30,273 nucleotides of DNA from Euprymna scolopes (lineage: Eukaryota > Mollusca > Cephalopoda > Sepiida > Sepiolidae), in NCBI GenBank assembly GCA_024364805.1, contig CM044498.1, positions 77,143,252 through 77,173,524 of the forward strand, given 5' to 3'. How positions within the stretch are numbered: position 1 is the stretch's first letter; every line of letters starts with the position of its first letter. Made by a program: the position numbers and the translations under genes. The notes under the pieces were generated by a model that worked only from the letters and a program-made list of their open reading frames with translations, was not told the origin of the DNA and searched no databases. Of this stretch, positions 11,105 through 21,450 are shown piece by piece.

Positions 11105-11857
11105 CTAGCAAAAGTACCCATCGTTGACTGGGTTCAAAAACAGTCTACAGAAAATGGACTCTGATTTATTAAAGTATGGTAGGTTATGAAAAGGAAGGGT
11201 TGTAAAGAGATAGCTTCGAATTTGGGGGTATCAAAACGACCCAAAGCAAAATATGATGAAAGTAAAAATAAAATAGATAAACCCTCTAATTTATTATACC
11301 ATACCTGTTCACACTGAAACACTTATCACAATATTGTGTGAATCTATATTAAAAACCTTGTTAAACTTTGTGACATATTTCCATTCTATGGAGGTCAGGT
11401 GCGAACGAACACCTCATAATTTTATTATACCATATTTCTTCAAACTGAAACATAATTATCAAAGTATACTTATGCAGATAGATATGAAAAGTCTTTATTA
11501 AAGTTTGTGTCTATTTCCATTTTATGGAGGCCAGGTGCAAACGCAGACCCCATAATTTTATTATACCATCCCTATTTAAGTTAAAACATACTTATCAAAG
11601 TATTATGTACATCTATATCAAAAACACTTGTAAACGTTTGTTTTTAATTTTTAAATTTTTTATTTCCATACTTTGTGGACCAGGCGCATATGCTGATCCC
11701 ACAATTTTAATGAATCACCGTTCTGCCAGATCAAACATACCCATTCCTGTGTCTCGATACATCTATCATTATATGTAATCAGTTTTTTAAAATAGTCAAC
11801 CATATAGGAGCCTATTCGTGACCAGACACACACAGACATTCAGCTTTATATTATAGA
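11105..11857 (-). mobile_element. Non-autonomous Helitron-like element 3
   Basis: On the minus strand it begins at 11857 with TCTATAATATAAAGCTGAAT and a GT-rich stretch. It ends with a hairpin (ACCCA, eight-base loop, TGGGT), seven bases and CTAG at 11105-11108. The flanking bases are A before and T after. All the classical Helitron end marks are therefore present. It is 753 bp with no coding capacity. The interior is a tandem array of about 130-bp units. It inserted immediately behind LINE fragment B. Confidence 0.7.
11289..11710. repeat. Tandem array inside element 3
   Basis: Three to four copies of an about 130-bp unit. Landmarks recur in order: TTTATTATACCAT (about 11289, 11420 and 11556), ACTTATCAAAGTAT, ATCTATATTAAAAAC, and TATTTCCATTTTATGGAGG followed by CAGGTGC. 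The last unit carries an extra T/A-rich insertion. The unit is unrelated to the array in element 2 despite its similar length. Confidence 0.8.
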
Positions 11858-11858
11858 T

Positions 11859-12900
11859 TTCATGCGCGCGCACACACACACACACCATAATGTCCACATA
11901 TACTTTGTAAAATAAAAAAATACACTTTGGAAGAGGGCGTATACAAGAATAGATCTAAATATTTTTATCAAATGTTTTCCTAGTAATTTATTAAAAATTG
12001 TGAGACAAGATTTATTTTTTTAAATAAACCTTATTTGATTTTTTTCATTTTCAAACTTTCATAGACAATTAAAAAGAATCTATGCAAAATAAGAAAACAG
12101 TGTAGGAGCAGAAGAGTTAACAAAGCTCATCCCATGTCAAGAATGAGTTTCTAACTTTCTACATAATGTTACTTAAGAAACCCATTCAGAACATTGGGAG
12201 GGGTCTCTGTTAACTATTCTCTTTCTTCCTTCTACAAAGAAATGTTCATTTTTTTTTCTTCTTGCAATTATAAAGATTAGGTTGTTTATTAGATGGATTT
12301 GCGTTACTGTATAAAATAAAACAAGACACAGATAATAGTAATGGAAAATATATTAAAACCTTTAGCTAAATCGTGCCCATAAAATGAAATTTTTTTTTTT
12401 GTAGCTGATTATGTGACAGAAAGAAAAAAAATGATAGAATTCAGGGTAGAAAAAGCAGTTTTGCACATAAATTTAATGTAAAATGATAACCATTTCTGGT
12501 GCATTCTAACTTGTTTACACACCTAAAAATAAAAAATGAAACAAAGTACTGGTAGAACATAACATTTTCACTCAACATTTTTTCTGCGTGTTTCTACTAG
12601 TGTTTAATTTTCGATTTTGAGCAGTTATCAAGAGTTTTGTGCAGGATTTATGAGGTAGGCATTTTTTTTTAAATTCTAACTGAACAGTTGACACTAAATT
12701 TTTTTTTTAATCTCTTTTTATTAACTAAAAGCACACTTTAAAATAAGTTTAACAATTAAACTTATTCAGATAGGTAGAAGAGTATTCCTTTGGTAATATA
12801 TGTTACATATTTGTTTTTCATCTATTTTTGTTCTGTTAGTTACAGTAACAAATGCCTGAATCTTATTCTTTTTTAATGGTATGTATGAGTTTAAATCCCT
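11859..12900 (+). other. Intron 4 DNA between Helitron-like elements 3 and 4
   Basis: AT-rich intron with a short GC/CA dinucleotide run (about 11863-11884). It holds one member of a dispersed repeat pair at 12164-12220 (partner 21180-21240). No coding signal. Confidence 0.6.
12164..12220 (+). repeat. Dispersed repeat pair, copy 1
   Basis: TAATGTTACTTAAGAAACCC...TGTTAACTATTCT closely resembles 21180-21240, with length differences in the middle. The flanks do not match clearly. It is probably part of an unnamed interspersed repeat. Confidence 0.55.
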
Positions 12901-13477
12901 ACTATTATATAAAAGTCAATTTGTGTGTGTGAGTTCCTTCCTCATTGATTCTGAAACAGCTGAGCTTACTTTTTGCAAATTTCACACAGAGCTAATTTGT
13001 CTGGCAGTGTTCTTAGATATATTTTGTACAGAAATTCATCTGATAAATATTGAAAATCCAAAAAAATCCGATCCTAAAAATAGTTTTTTTAAAAAATTTT
13101 TTTCTTAGAGATAAAAAAAAGCAATTTTTTACAGGGGAATTCTTATACATTGCACTGGTAAGGGAGATAATTAAATCATAGCAAATTATTTCTTCTTAGA
13201 AAAAAATTCAGAATTATTGACATTTGGAAATACAGTTCAATGGTAGAGTATTCGACTATAGATTGAATGATCCTGTGTTCAAACCTGGGTGTATCTCACC
13301 ATTTTATTTTAATTTTATCTTATTAATGAGTTCAATTTTATGATAAAAGAAGAGGTACCATTTAAAATTGCTGTAAATCATTTCTTATTTTTAATATTTT
13401 AAAACTAAACATTAATCAGAAGTGACTTTTTCAGAGCAATTATATCTACACTAGCTGTATGCTGGGCATACAGCTAG
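12901..13477 (+). mobile_element. Non-autonomous Helitron-like element 4
   Basis: The left end ACTATTATATAAAAGTCAAT followed by TTGTGTGTGTG matches element 1 except for the first base (A for T); a TC five bases upstream is an alternative start. The right end is a hairpin (GTATGC, TGG, GCATAC) followed by AG and CTAG^T (13474-13478). It is about 577 bp with no transposition protein. It contains a tRNA-like segment and ends in a perfect palindrome, both listed separately. Confidence 0.5.
13226..13301 (+). tRNA. tRNA-like segment (tRNA-derived repeat or pseudogene)
   Basis: The D arm GTTC-AATGGTA-GAGT can pair. The anticodon arm TTCGA-CTATAGA-TTGAA has five pairs and a seven-base loop with ATA in the anticodon position. 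A B-box-like TGTTCAAACCT follows. The T stem and acceptor stem are poorly paired, so this is not a working tRNA. The segment ends in CACCA, as if a CCA end were encoded. This suggests a retroposed tRNA or SINE head inside Helitron-like element 4. Confidence 0.45.
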
Positions 13478-13490
13478 TGTAGATATAATT
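13438..13490. repeat. Perfect 25-bp palindrome with 3-base loop
   Basis: Arms 13438-13462 and 13466-13490 are exact reverse complements around TGG. The palindrome includes and extends beyond the CTAG end of Helitron-like element 4. Confidence 0.95.
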
Positions 13491-14892
13491 TCCTTTTTAA
13501 TTTGGAAAGCATCTAAATGTTATGTATTTTATCCAAAATTTTGATTAACTCATTTTGAGATTTCTATCTATACTTGTCACTTGTGCCCAAAGCGAAGAAG
13601 TACCATTCAGAAACCGATGATAGACAGTGTCCGGTTGGTGCCAATGAAATTGAAAGATCTTGTCCAGAGCATTTTAACACTTTTAATAATCAAGGCTCAA
13701 ATTTTTCTGATACTCTCAAAAATGCTGATTTAAAAAAAAATTTTTTTTTATTATTCCAGATTCTAATTTCGATTCATTGTCTGAACACTAATAAGTGGCC
13801 ATATCTGTGTGTGTGTGTGGGCGGAACTTCTCTTCCAAACTCTTCAATTTTTATGTACAGAATTGAAACTTGATATATAGGAGATTTGAACCTGTGGAAC
13901 AAACTCAATTTAGTTTTAGTTGATAAAAATAAGCTGCTAAGGGTTGTAATTGACCTTTGCAACTTCAATGTATGTTTGCATGCATTCATCGTCAAGCCCA
14001 AATATCAGCTGATGTGATATTGTAAACAAACACGGGCGGAATTTGATGAACGACATTATCGTTATTTTATTTTTATTTTTTTGCAAATTGGTCCACTGGG
14101 CAAATTATGCCTCATAATATATAATATTCAATAAGGGATTGATTCTATAATACATACACGATCTGCATAAATTAAAATGTCATGTTTAAGTGTATCGTAC
14201 AACCACGAAGCATATTGTACTGCTTAATTTTGAGTGTTTTTCATCCATCTGTTGATAGCTCAAATCGTAATGGCTCAGGCTAGAGTGCTAAATGTTTTGG
14301 TTTCTATTCTTGCTAATGGCACCCAAGTTACTTTTTTTTTTTCCTTTTTAACTTTGGAAAATATTACTTTACTATATATTGAGTATAATATAATAATCAA
14401 TAGAGAATTTGCTCTACAATAATAAATATGAAATCTTCACAAATTAAAATATCATATTTAAGCATATTTTACAACTGGTTTATGCTGGAGGATCTGCTCA
14501 TATGTAAATAAGATTACTTCATCGACTTATATGAATTTTGGTGTACAATATTTTCTATCAGATATGTGCATAATGCAGATTTTTCTTGTTTTTTCATTGA
14601 GAAGAATTCTAGAGATGCTACCTGAACATTTGACAGCATTTTTAAATGATTGATACAAGTGATATGAAATGGCTTTAGATACTCTTGAGCAAGATATTCA
14701 TTTCCCCCAATCCCAAACTCCTCTTTCTTGACCCTTGCTACCCTTTTTTCCAATTTTTTTCTGTCTACCTTACTTCCCAAGCCTATCAATTACGGAAACC
14801 TTTCTACTCCAACCTGGTCTTGGGTATGACCTTAAACCACTACTACATTTTGTTTTCAGACTCTGCTATAATGAATGTAGGGTCAACTATGA
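13491..14892 (+). other. Intron 4 DNA with a diverged direct repeat
   Basis: No exon is recognised. A pair of diverged direct repeats lies at 14114-14203 and 14381-14475 (best core AAATTAAAATGTCATGTTTA at 14169). A GT run is near 13808. Open frames here lack protein-like features. Confidence 0.5.
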
Positions 14893-15749
14893 GTTGCTAT
14901 TTCTCAGGTTTCACACAATGCATCTAAAACCAAGCTCCTATCTTTACATCATCAACGCTCTGATCCACATCTGGCATCAATTGAAATGGATGGCTCTCAT
15001 CATAAGCTTCTGGGTTTGACCTTTACTCCTGATCTGAAATGGAACACGTACATCAAGTCTGTTGCCAAGGTCACTGGGAAAATAGTGGGATCCTTCTACC
15101 GCTCCAGAAGATATTTTACTACTGATGCAATTCTCTATCTATATAAAAGCCAAGTACGTCCAAGGATGAAATACTGCTGCCACATCTGGGCAGGAGCTGC
15201 TAAAAACAGCCTATCCTGCTTTGACAGAGTACAAAATAAACTTCATAGCTTAGTGGGAGATGCCCTTTTCTCTTCCCTACAACCTCTCTCCCACAGAAGA
15301 GACGTTGCGAGCCTATTTTTGTTTTATCGTTATTTTCATGGCAAGTACTCGTCTGAACTCCAATCTCTGGTCCCCCCTCGCCAATCTTTCACGATAAACA
15401 CCCGTCTAGCTGAAACCACTGTCAATAATTTTCCCCACTCTTTATCTGTGCCTAAATCAAAACGTAGATTCCATGAACAAAGCTTCTTTCTTAGAAATGC
15501 ATGCCTATGGAACTCTCTTCCATTTGCCTGTTTCCCACCTGACTTCAACTTGGATGTCTTCAAGTCCAATATAAACAAACTCCTGATAAACCACCCCTTA
15601 AGTAATGACACTTTATCAAATCTCCAATACTAATGAATACTACAACACTATCCTATTGATTACTGTACACACAATAACCCTTATCCCCGAGTGGCTTCTG
15701 AGCCTTGATAAGTGGTGACCTCCATGTAAAAAAAAACAAAAAAAAAACG
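14893..15749 (+). mobile_element. 5'-truncated LINE fragment C, open C-terminal ORF
   Basis: One open frame 14893-15633 (about 246 residues) covers the region after the reverse-transcriptase YxDD box and the thumb/C-terminal region. It runs NASKTKLLSL, LLGLTFTPDLKWNTYI, YLYKSQVRPRMKYCCHIW, LQPLSHRRDVASLFLFYRYF, NACLWNSLPF and a terminal LDVFKSNINKLL. The conserved order is that of Jockey/CR1-like non-LTR elements. A stop at 15631 is followed by about 90 bp of 3' UTR and an A-rich tail (15728-15749). The 5' part including the catalytic core is missing. The long open frame suggests it is younger than fragments A, B and D, from which it differs in sequence. It lies 230 bp before exon 5. Confidence 0.85.
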
Positions 15750-15978
15750 AATCTCAAAAACAAAATATTTGAAGATGAAACTTACCAATTTCTACCAAAA
15801 CGACTTCCGCATTAGAGAAGCCTAATAATTGCCATATGATTAAACTAAATTATCTGTACCAGCCTTTTTATTTTGTTTTATTTCTTCCTGCCTCGTCTTC
15901 CAGCTTGTTTTCAGCTTTTGTTTGCATTCGGCCACTCACCTCCCTGCTACATTTTTTTTTTTTTGTTGTTTTTTTTAG

Positions 15979-16076
15979 ATAAGTTCTCTTTATTTGACAA
16001 CCTCCGCTATTCAAGTAGAAATCTTTCTCGTGGCTTACATCAGGGAATTGAATCTCTCTGTCAACTTGATATGGAA
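15979..16076 (+). CDS. RANBP2: RANBP2 exon 5 of window (residues 208-240)
   Basis: It is preceded by a long T tract and TTTTTTAG and followed by GTAAGC. Two bases complete a tyrosine, then 32 codons (phase 0 at the end). It reads LFDNLRYSSRNLSRG...ESLCQLDME. This corresponds to human LFHHLPHETSRL...ESICILDLE, including the conserved ESICILDLE-type motif that the next exon continues as VFL. Confidence 0.92.
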
Positions 16077-17761
16077 GTAAGCATTTTCTTTTGTTTTTCT
16101 ATTACTATATATTTTTTCATTTCTTTTTAAGTTGGAGCTTTTTAAAAGTTATCATTTTATGGTTACATTTGGAACATGTTCTGCAATCGATCCGGCACAT
16201 TTAAAACTTTTTTGTTTGCTTTTTATTCATAACTTAGAAATCTATTCTATATAGACTTATGAGCTAAGCTTGTTTCTTATAGAAAATATGCAAATCAGAG
16301 GATTTGCATAAGGACAACCAATAGTCGTAGCATTTTACAAGGAAACTAATACCATCAATTAAATTGACCTTCAAACACACTAGGGTCCACTTATCGGATA
16401 TCATAGTGTGAAACTGCATTTCAAAATAATTATAAACCAAATAATGACATTTAGAAATTTTTCTTCTATGTGTATGTAGGATAATAATGAATGTTCATTC
16501 TTTGTCATGTTCGTGAATCCACATGCACACATCTACAACATAAATTTATGTGCAACTTAGTTGATACCCGAGTAATCCTGTACATGACAACTAGTATTTA
16601 AGAACATTTTTTCAGATAAAAATTTGACTCCAAATAAACTTTCTAACATGAAGTTATTTTATTTATTTTTTATGTTAATAAACAAAATTTAGAAAATTAC
16701 ATTTCAAATTTTTTATGTGAAATTCTTCATTTTTCATTTAGTTCACCTTTATTTCTTAATTCAGCATTTTTTGTTTTTTGTCAGCAAACATCCATCACTA
16801 TTTTTGACACTTCAGACTTTTGGCTTCTTTTCATAGCCTACAAATCTCTGCATCCATGATGTTACATGATAAAGTTTGTGCAAATGTGTAAATTTACCAG
16901 CTGTCTAAAATTCTGTATAGTTTTATCAATTCAACACCATAATTGCTTTTGCTATCTATTCCTCTGAAAACTGGTTTATTGCCGAAGTGTGTTATCCCTC
17001 CCTCATCTAAAAAATAATTTCTTACATGATTCAAGTAGTGATTGGATGGTACCACCATATGTTGTATTTTAAAAAAAACTAAATTTGGCTGCAAGTTAAC
17101 ATCAATTTAATTTCCTAAGTAAAATTAATGTGTAGACTTTGCAAAAAGCCATAAAATACAGGCATCAATGACTGTCTTGTCGATTAGTCTTTGGCCATTG
17201 GATGGACATTCAGAAGAAAATATATTTTATTTTGGGTTGCAAAATTTTGTCACCTTCCTCGGTCAAGAACAAAATTATAAACAAAGTAAGCTCTTTTTCT
17301 AGTAATTTTTTATTCTGATAGAAACACTAATTCCAAGCATGTGTTTTCCAACAAAATGTGTGTCAATTTGTTCAAAACTTGTATGTGTTTCAACTGTTTA
17401 ATGGATTTAAAGTTTATTAATTGGGAGATAAGGCAATATTCAAGTTTTGATTAAAACCATGTCTTTAAAATTACCATACACAGTTTTACTGAAAGCAAAA
17501 ATCTGAAGTGAGACAAATAACAAGAAACAAGAGTTTATTGCAACATTTCATTGTTGACTAAAGATGATCATGGAAAATGGTCAATTTGTCTATAAAATAA
17601 AATTCAATGGTTATTTGCTTATGGATGTCTGACTGATGACCTGTCAAATACTACTCAACTAAACAAAGAATTCATCACTTTATTTAATTTTCGTATGGGT
17701 TGACTTTTTTTTTTCTTAGCTCTTTTTCTCTTTGCTGAATTTTAATAATTTTGTATTTAAG
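16077..17761 (+). other. Intron 5
   Basis: AT-rich intron of 1685 bp. The only item of note is an unidentified minus-strand open stretch at 16894-17094, listed separately. No transposon end is recognised. Confidence 0.6.
16894..17094 (-). other. Unidentified open stretch with splice-like borders
   Basis: A 66-codon minus-strand frame with mixed composition (for example HMVVPSNHYLNHVRNYF and NYGVELIKLYRILDSW) in otherwise stop-rich DNA. On that strand, AG (17090-17089) is found near its start and CTG^GTAAAT (donor GT at 17897-17896 minus 1000, that is 16897-16896) near its end. It could be an exon or a decayed coding repeat. I do not recognise the protein, and it may be chance. Confidence 0.15.
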
Positions 17762-17928
17762 GTATTCCTATGTTGCGCTGTGTATTGCACCAGTCAGCAA
17801 CTGCAGCAGGTGCGTCCTGAACCTCATCAACCTCATCTACTGCCGAAAGTTCTTTGCCGGCAATTCTGCACCCAAGAACAAGCTGACTGGTGGAAGCTGG
17901 CATGCAAGTTGGGAGATAAAGTAGACAC
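17762..17928 (+). CDS. RANBP2: RANBP2 exon 6 of window (residues 241-295)
   Basis: The acceptor is TATTTAAG and the donor GTAAGT. 55 codons plus two bases. VFLCCAVYCTSQQLQQ parallels human VFLLGVVYTSHLQLKEK. CRQFCTQEQADWWKLACKL parallels CKQLCTERQKSWWDAVCTL. This is the strongest local match in the window and carries the paired tryptophans and spaced cysteines typical of this part of RANBP2. The ATG at 17732 lies in the intron. Confidence 0.95.
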
Positions 17929-18013
17929 GTAAGTATGATTTTATTTTTTAATTTTTAATATTTTGAACAATAAATTTTATGTATAACTAATGTATACAAA
18001 ATTAATTTTTCAG

Positions 18014-18134
18014 AGAAAACTTCACAAAGATGCGATTAATTTTGATGCGTGGATTGGATACTATACGATTGGTTGGTAGCCATGGTATGTCAGCAACATT
18101 GATCACCCATCTTGCTCGCACGTTACAAAGCCGG
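18014..18134 (+). CDS. RANBP2: RANBP2 exon 7 of window (residues 296-336)
   Basis: An 85-bp intron separates it from exon 6. The acceptor is TTTTTCAG and the donor GTCAGT. One base completes threonine, then 40 codons (phase 0). NFTKMRLILMRGLDTIRLVG parallels human NVAKLRLLVQHEINTLRAQE. LITHLARTLQSR parallels LLVHWAECLQKT. Confidence 0.92.
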
Positions 18135-18733
18135 GTCAGTATTAACCTTTAAAGTTGCTTCTATAATATTAGTCACAATTGATCATCACATTTCAAGTAA
18201 AAACATTTTTATGTACTTACACTGAAATAAGTATCCTCATCAAAAAAATTAGAAAAAAATGATTGAGTAGAACTTCATATTAAAAATAATTCACTGTTGA
18301 TAAGAGCAAAAGTATCAGAATTTGCCAGAAAGCAAGGGAGATAAATCAGTCTTTCATTAACACAAGTAAACGTGAATGATGCAAGATAATTTATGGTAAA
18401 ATTGATTTTGTGATTAATTTTCTATTCAGTAATTATTTCCAATTTTTTGTGAGATTTAATTTTAGCGTGATACGCAAGTACATGAGTCTTTATCTGAAAT
18501 GTGACTTTCAATTATAGAAGTACCTTCCTTTTAATTTTTACTAATTATATTAGGAAATCAACATTTCTCTATTTATAAAAACTAAAACCATCCTGTTCAG
18601 AAAGATAAAAAAACAAATGTAAATTATGTTTGGTTAATTGGTAAGCTTTTCGCTCACAGAAATTTTATTTTTTTTCTGAACTGGAGAAAACTAATTTCTG
18701 CTAACATTTCCTTTATATCTTTAAAAAGTTTGC

Positions 18734-18791
<58 letters not shown>

Positions 18792-19561
18792 GTTAAGGCT
18801 TAAAAATATACAGAGACATTATGTACTTTTTTATATAAATATTCAACTTGTCCTGTTATTGTGAAATAAATTAAGAGGAATATTTTTTTTTAAATTGCTA
18901 GGGTATGACAATTGTTGTCTGAAAAAAAAAATCGCTTTATCTAGTCCATCCTGAAGATTACACTTTTTCTAAGAAGTTGATGACCTTTGCTAAAATGGAC
19001 AAATAGTATTGGTAAAAACAAATATTGAAGAAAGGACAGATAAATTTGAAAACAAAGTTTAACAAGGTCACAAAATGTTTTGAATGGTATAAAATTTGTT
19101 CACATTTTGGAACTCCAAAGTTGTTTTAGCTTTAAAATGAAATAGTAGCTTGTCGGCTTTCTCAACTTTGCCTATGGAGATGGTCACATTTATTATTTAA
19201 GCTTAATTTTACTTTTATTATAAATTTACAAATGAAAAACAATTTAAATATTTGTTCACTAAGCAAACAATAAGTGAAATTTTGTTTATATAAAAGAATA
19301 GGTTTTAAAGTGAGGGTACAATATTTTGACTGCTAATTAATGTCACAGCAGGAAGTTGTGGTATTTCTCCATTTAAGTAATTTCTGATTGCAATTGGTTT
19401 TCAGTCTGTATTAGATGAAAACAACAGTGGTTTAATTTGTTTTCAGGATGGGGGCGGGGGTTACTGAATCTGTTCTGGCTTTGTCATACTTTCACTGGCC
19501 TATGCTGGTACATGGGTCGTGCTAGTTGTTTATAATTAGTAAACCTGGTTTACAATTTTAG
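18135..19561 (+). other. Intron 7
   Basis: AT-rich intron of 1427 bp with a long TA microsatellite (18738-18786) and one AAGGGAGATAA copy at 18334-18344. No gene is seen. Confidence 0.65.
18738..18786. repeat. (TA)n microsatellite, about 24 units
   Basis: Uninterrupted TA repeat in intron 7, the longest in the window. Confidence 0.95.
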
Positions 19562-19683
19562 GCTGCCAAAATGAAGAAAGATGTTGACAATGGTCATGGT
19601 TCCTTTAATAAACTGGAAGAACTTGAAGAACGTGCCACTTTTTATTGGGAAGCTGCATTGCCCTTGTTACAGAGACTTCAAAA
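19562..19683 (+). CDS. RANBP2: RANBP2 exon 8 of window (residues 337-376)
   Basis: The acceptor is CAATTTTAG and the donor GTAAGT. 40 codons plus two bases. FNKLEELEERATFYWEAALP followed by LLQRLQK parallels human FYDQREYIGRSVHYWKKVLPLLKIIKK, including the YW...LPLL helix. The first residues (AAKMKKDVDNGHGS) form a charged linker. Confidence 0.92.
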
Positions 19684-20770
19684 GTAAGTTATGCTTAACT
19701 CTTATTTCTTTTTCAATTTAAGCTTTTAGTTGTGCATATTGCAAATAAAAAAAAAATCTAAGTAGAATACTCATTACTTTTGAAACGTATAATATGCAGT
19801 TTAAGAGATATGGTGTTTGATTCTAGATTACATGGAAGTAAAATAGAATGATGAGGTTGGATCAATCCTCACACTTGATCCACCAATAACACATACAAAA
19901 TATGTTGACTTGAACCTCAAATTAACCAGAGATAATTTCAATAGATTTTGGAGCAAGTAAAATTGATATAAATACTAAGTACGTATGAAATGAATAGCCG
20001 ATGCTCAAAATGTATAAACATTTTGACCCCTGCCTTAAAAAATTCACCAAAAAATCAGAAAATTAACCAATTTGATAAAATTTTCAGTATTTATCAAATG
20101 ATAATGGAAGATAATGAATCCATTATTTTTAATTGAATCTTAGTGGGAATGTATTAGTTTGTTTAAACAAAAAAACACTTTTATTAAAGTTATGGTTTTC
20201 AGTAGTTAAAAAAAAAATTATTTATTTTTACTTTTTTATGGCATCGTAAATTATAACAATAAAATCAAAAATTAATTTTTCCAGGAAAAAGTTCCTAAAG
20301 TTCATATTAATGAATTTGATATAACTCAAAGAAAAATTAATTTCTCAAACCAACAATATTAATGGTGTAATAAGGAATCAATGCAGTCTGGGTGGAAAGA
20401 GGTGTGGAAAAAAAAAAAAAAAAAAATTTAAGCGAACAGTAAAATAATTCAGTTTTTATTTTAAAAGAAAAAAAAACATGCATGGGGTCAAATTTGATTG
20501 GATATAGCTGAAATTTTACAGGCTAAATAAGCATAGAAGTCTATCTCTACTGGACTTTGATTATATTTTTACGATCACAGGAAGAAAAGTTACGACCGAG
20601 CAAAGTTGGCGAAGAATATTCCAAAATTGATAAGATAAATCGGTATATATCCTCCATTTTCATATAGATAATAGTTTCAGAATTATTTTCATGTATATGT
20701 AAATATTTGATAATTATTAATTGTGCGGAAATTTCTTAAATTTCTTATGCTTTATAGAAATTCAAATCCG
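19684..20770 (+). other. First part of intron 8
   Basis: AT-rich, with an A tract near 20409-20426. It may contain an unnamed interspersed repeat, but I find no boundaries and no exon. Confidence 0.5.
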
Positions 20771-21036
20771 CTTAATGGGGAAAACGGCTTGCTATGCGCT
20801 GATCAGCGCTCAGCTGACTAAAGTCAGCGCATTAACGAGTTTCATTTGTATTCTCTTAAAAATAAAAACCCCACTTTTTTCTGCTTTCAAAACGAAAGCA
20901 GAAAAATCAGTTTCATTTTTTATTCTGAGTTTGAAAAAATTATTTTCAAGTTTTTCAAATTTGATTTCCAAGCAATACTATTTTGTTGTTTTTAACGCTT
21001 TTAGTACACATGTACAAAAAAAAAAAAACAACAAAA
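20771..21036. repeat. Cluster of palindromes and hairpins
   Basis: GCGCTGATCAGCGC (20796-20809) is a perfect 14-nt palindrome. TGCGCTGA (20795-20802) also pairs with TCAGCGCA (20824-20831). GCTGAC pairs with GTCAGC inside that span. A perfect 13-bp stem with AAAAC loop lies at 20876-20906. TTTTGTTGTTTTT (20981-20993) pairs with 21024-21036. The open frame across this region (20721-21077) is probably incidental. Confidence 0.75.
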
Positions 21037-21179
21037 TGTACGAAGTACATGCGTTTCTGTTATCATTGTATTTATAACTTCTTATTTGTACTTAAGGTAG
21101 AATTGTGTTTTTTTAGTGGTAAAAAAAAAAAAACATAACAAATAAAAGGTTCTTGTGCCCTTACGCTACCATGCTGAAA

Positions 21180-21240
21180 TAATGTTATTTAGAAACCCAT
21201 TCTTTACATGGGGAAAAATGGGTGTTTTGTTAACTATTCT
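21180..21240 (+). repeat. Dispersed repeat pair, copy 2
   Basis: Matches 12164-12220: TAATGTTATTTAGAAACCCA at the start and TGTTAACTATTCT at the end. Confidence 0.55.
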
Positions 21241-21450
21241 GTACTTTCACCTAACAATTAAATAAAATATATCGTGAAACTTGAATTTATTTTTAACTTA
21301 TTGTCAAGACTATTTTTTCGAATCTGTAAAAGTTTTTTAACTGAGGATATCTAAATAATAAGGCGGTTCGATAAAGAATTTCATTGTGATGCATTTTGTA
21401 AATTTTTACCTTAACGTTTTTCTTTAAAATGACTACCTTTAAAAGTTTGA

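Noticed and set aside
13226-13301. A functional tRNA gene
   Set aside because: The acceptor and T stems do not pair properly, the anticodon would be ATA, and the segment lies inside a transposable element. It is kept only as a tRNA-like repeat.
14986-15633. A stand-alone host gene of 215 codons
   Set aside because: The sequence is the C-terminal part of a LINE ORF, with the element's 3' UTR and A-rich tail behind it. The frame is open upstream to 14893.
20721-21077. 118-codon open frame
   Set aside because: It crosses several palindromes and A/T runs, has low-complexity K/F/S-rich composition, and no family resemblance.
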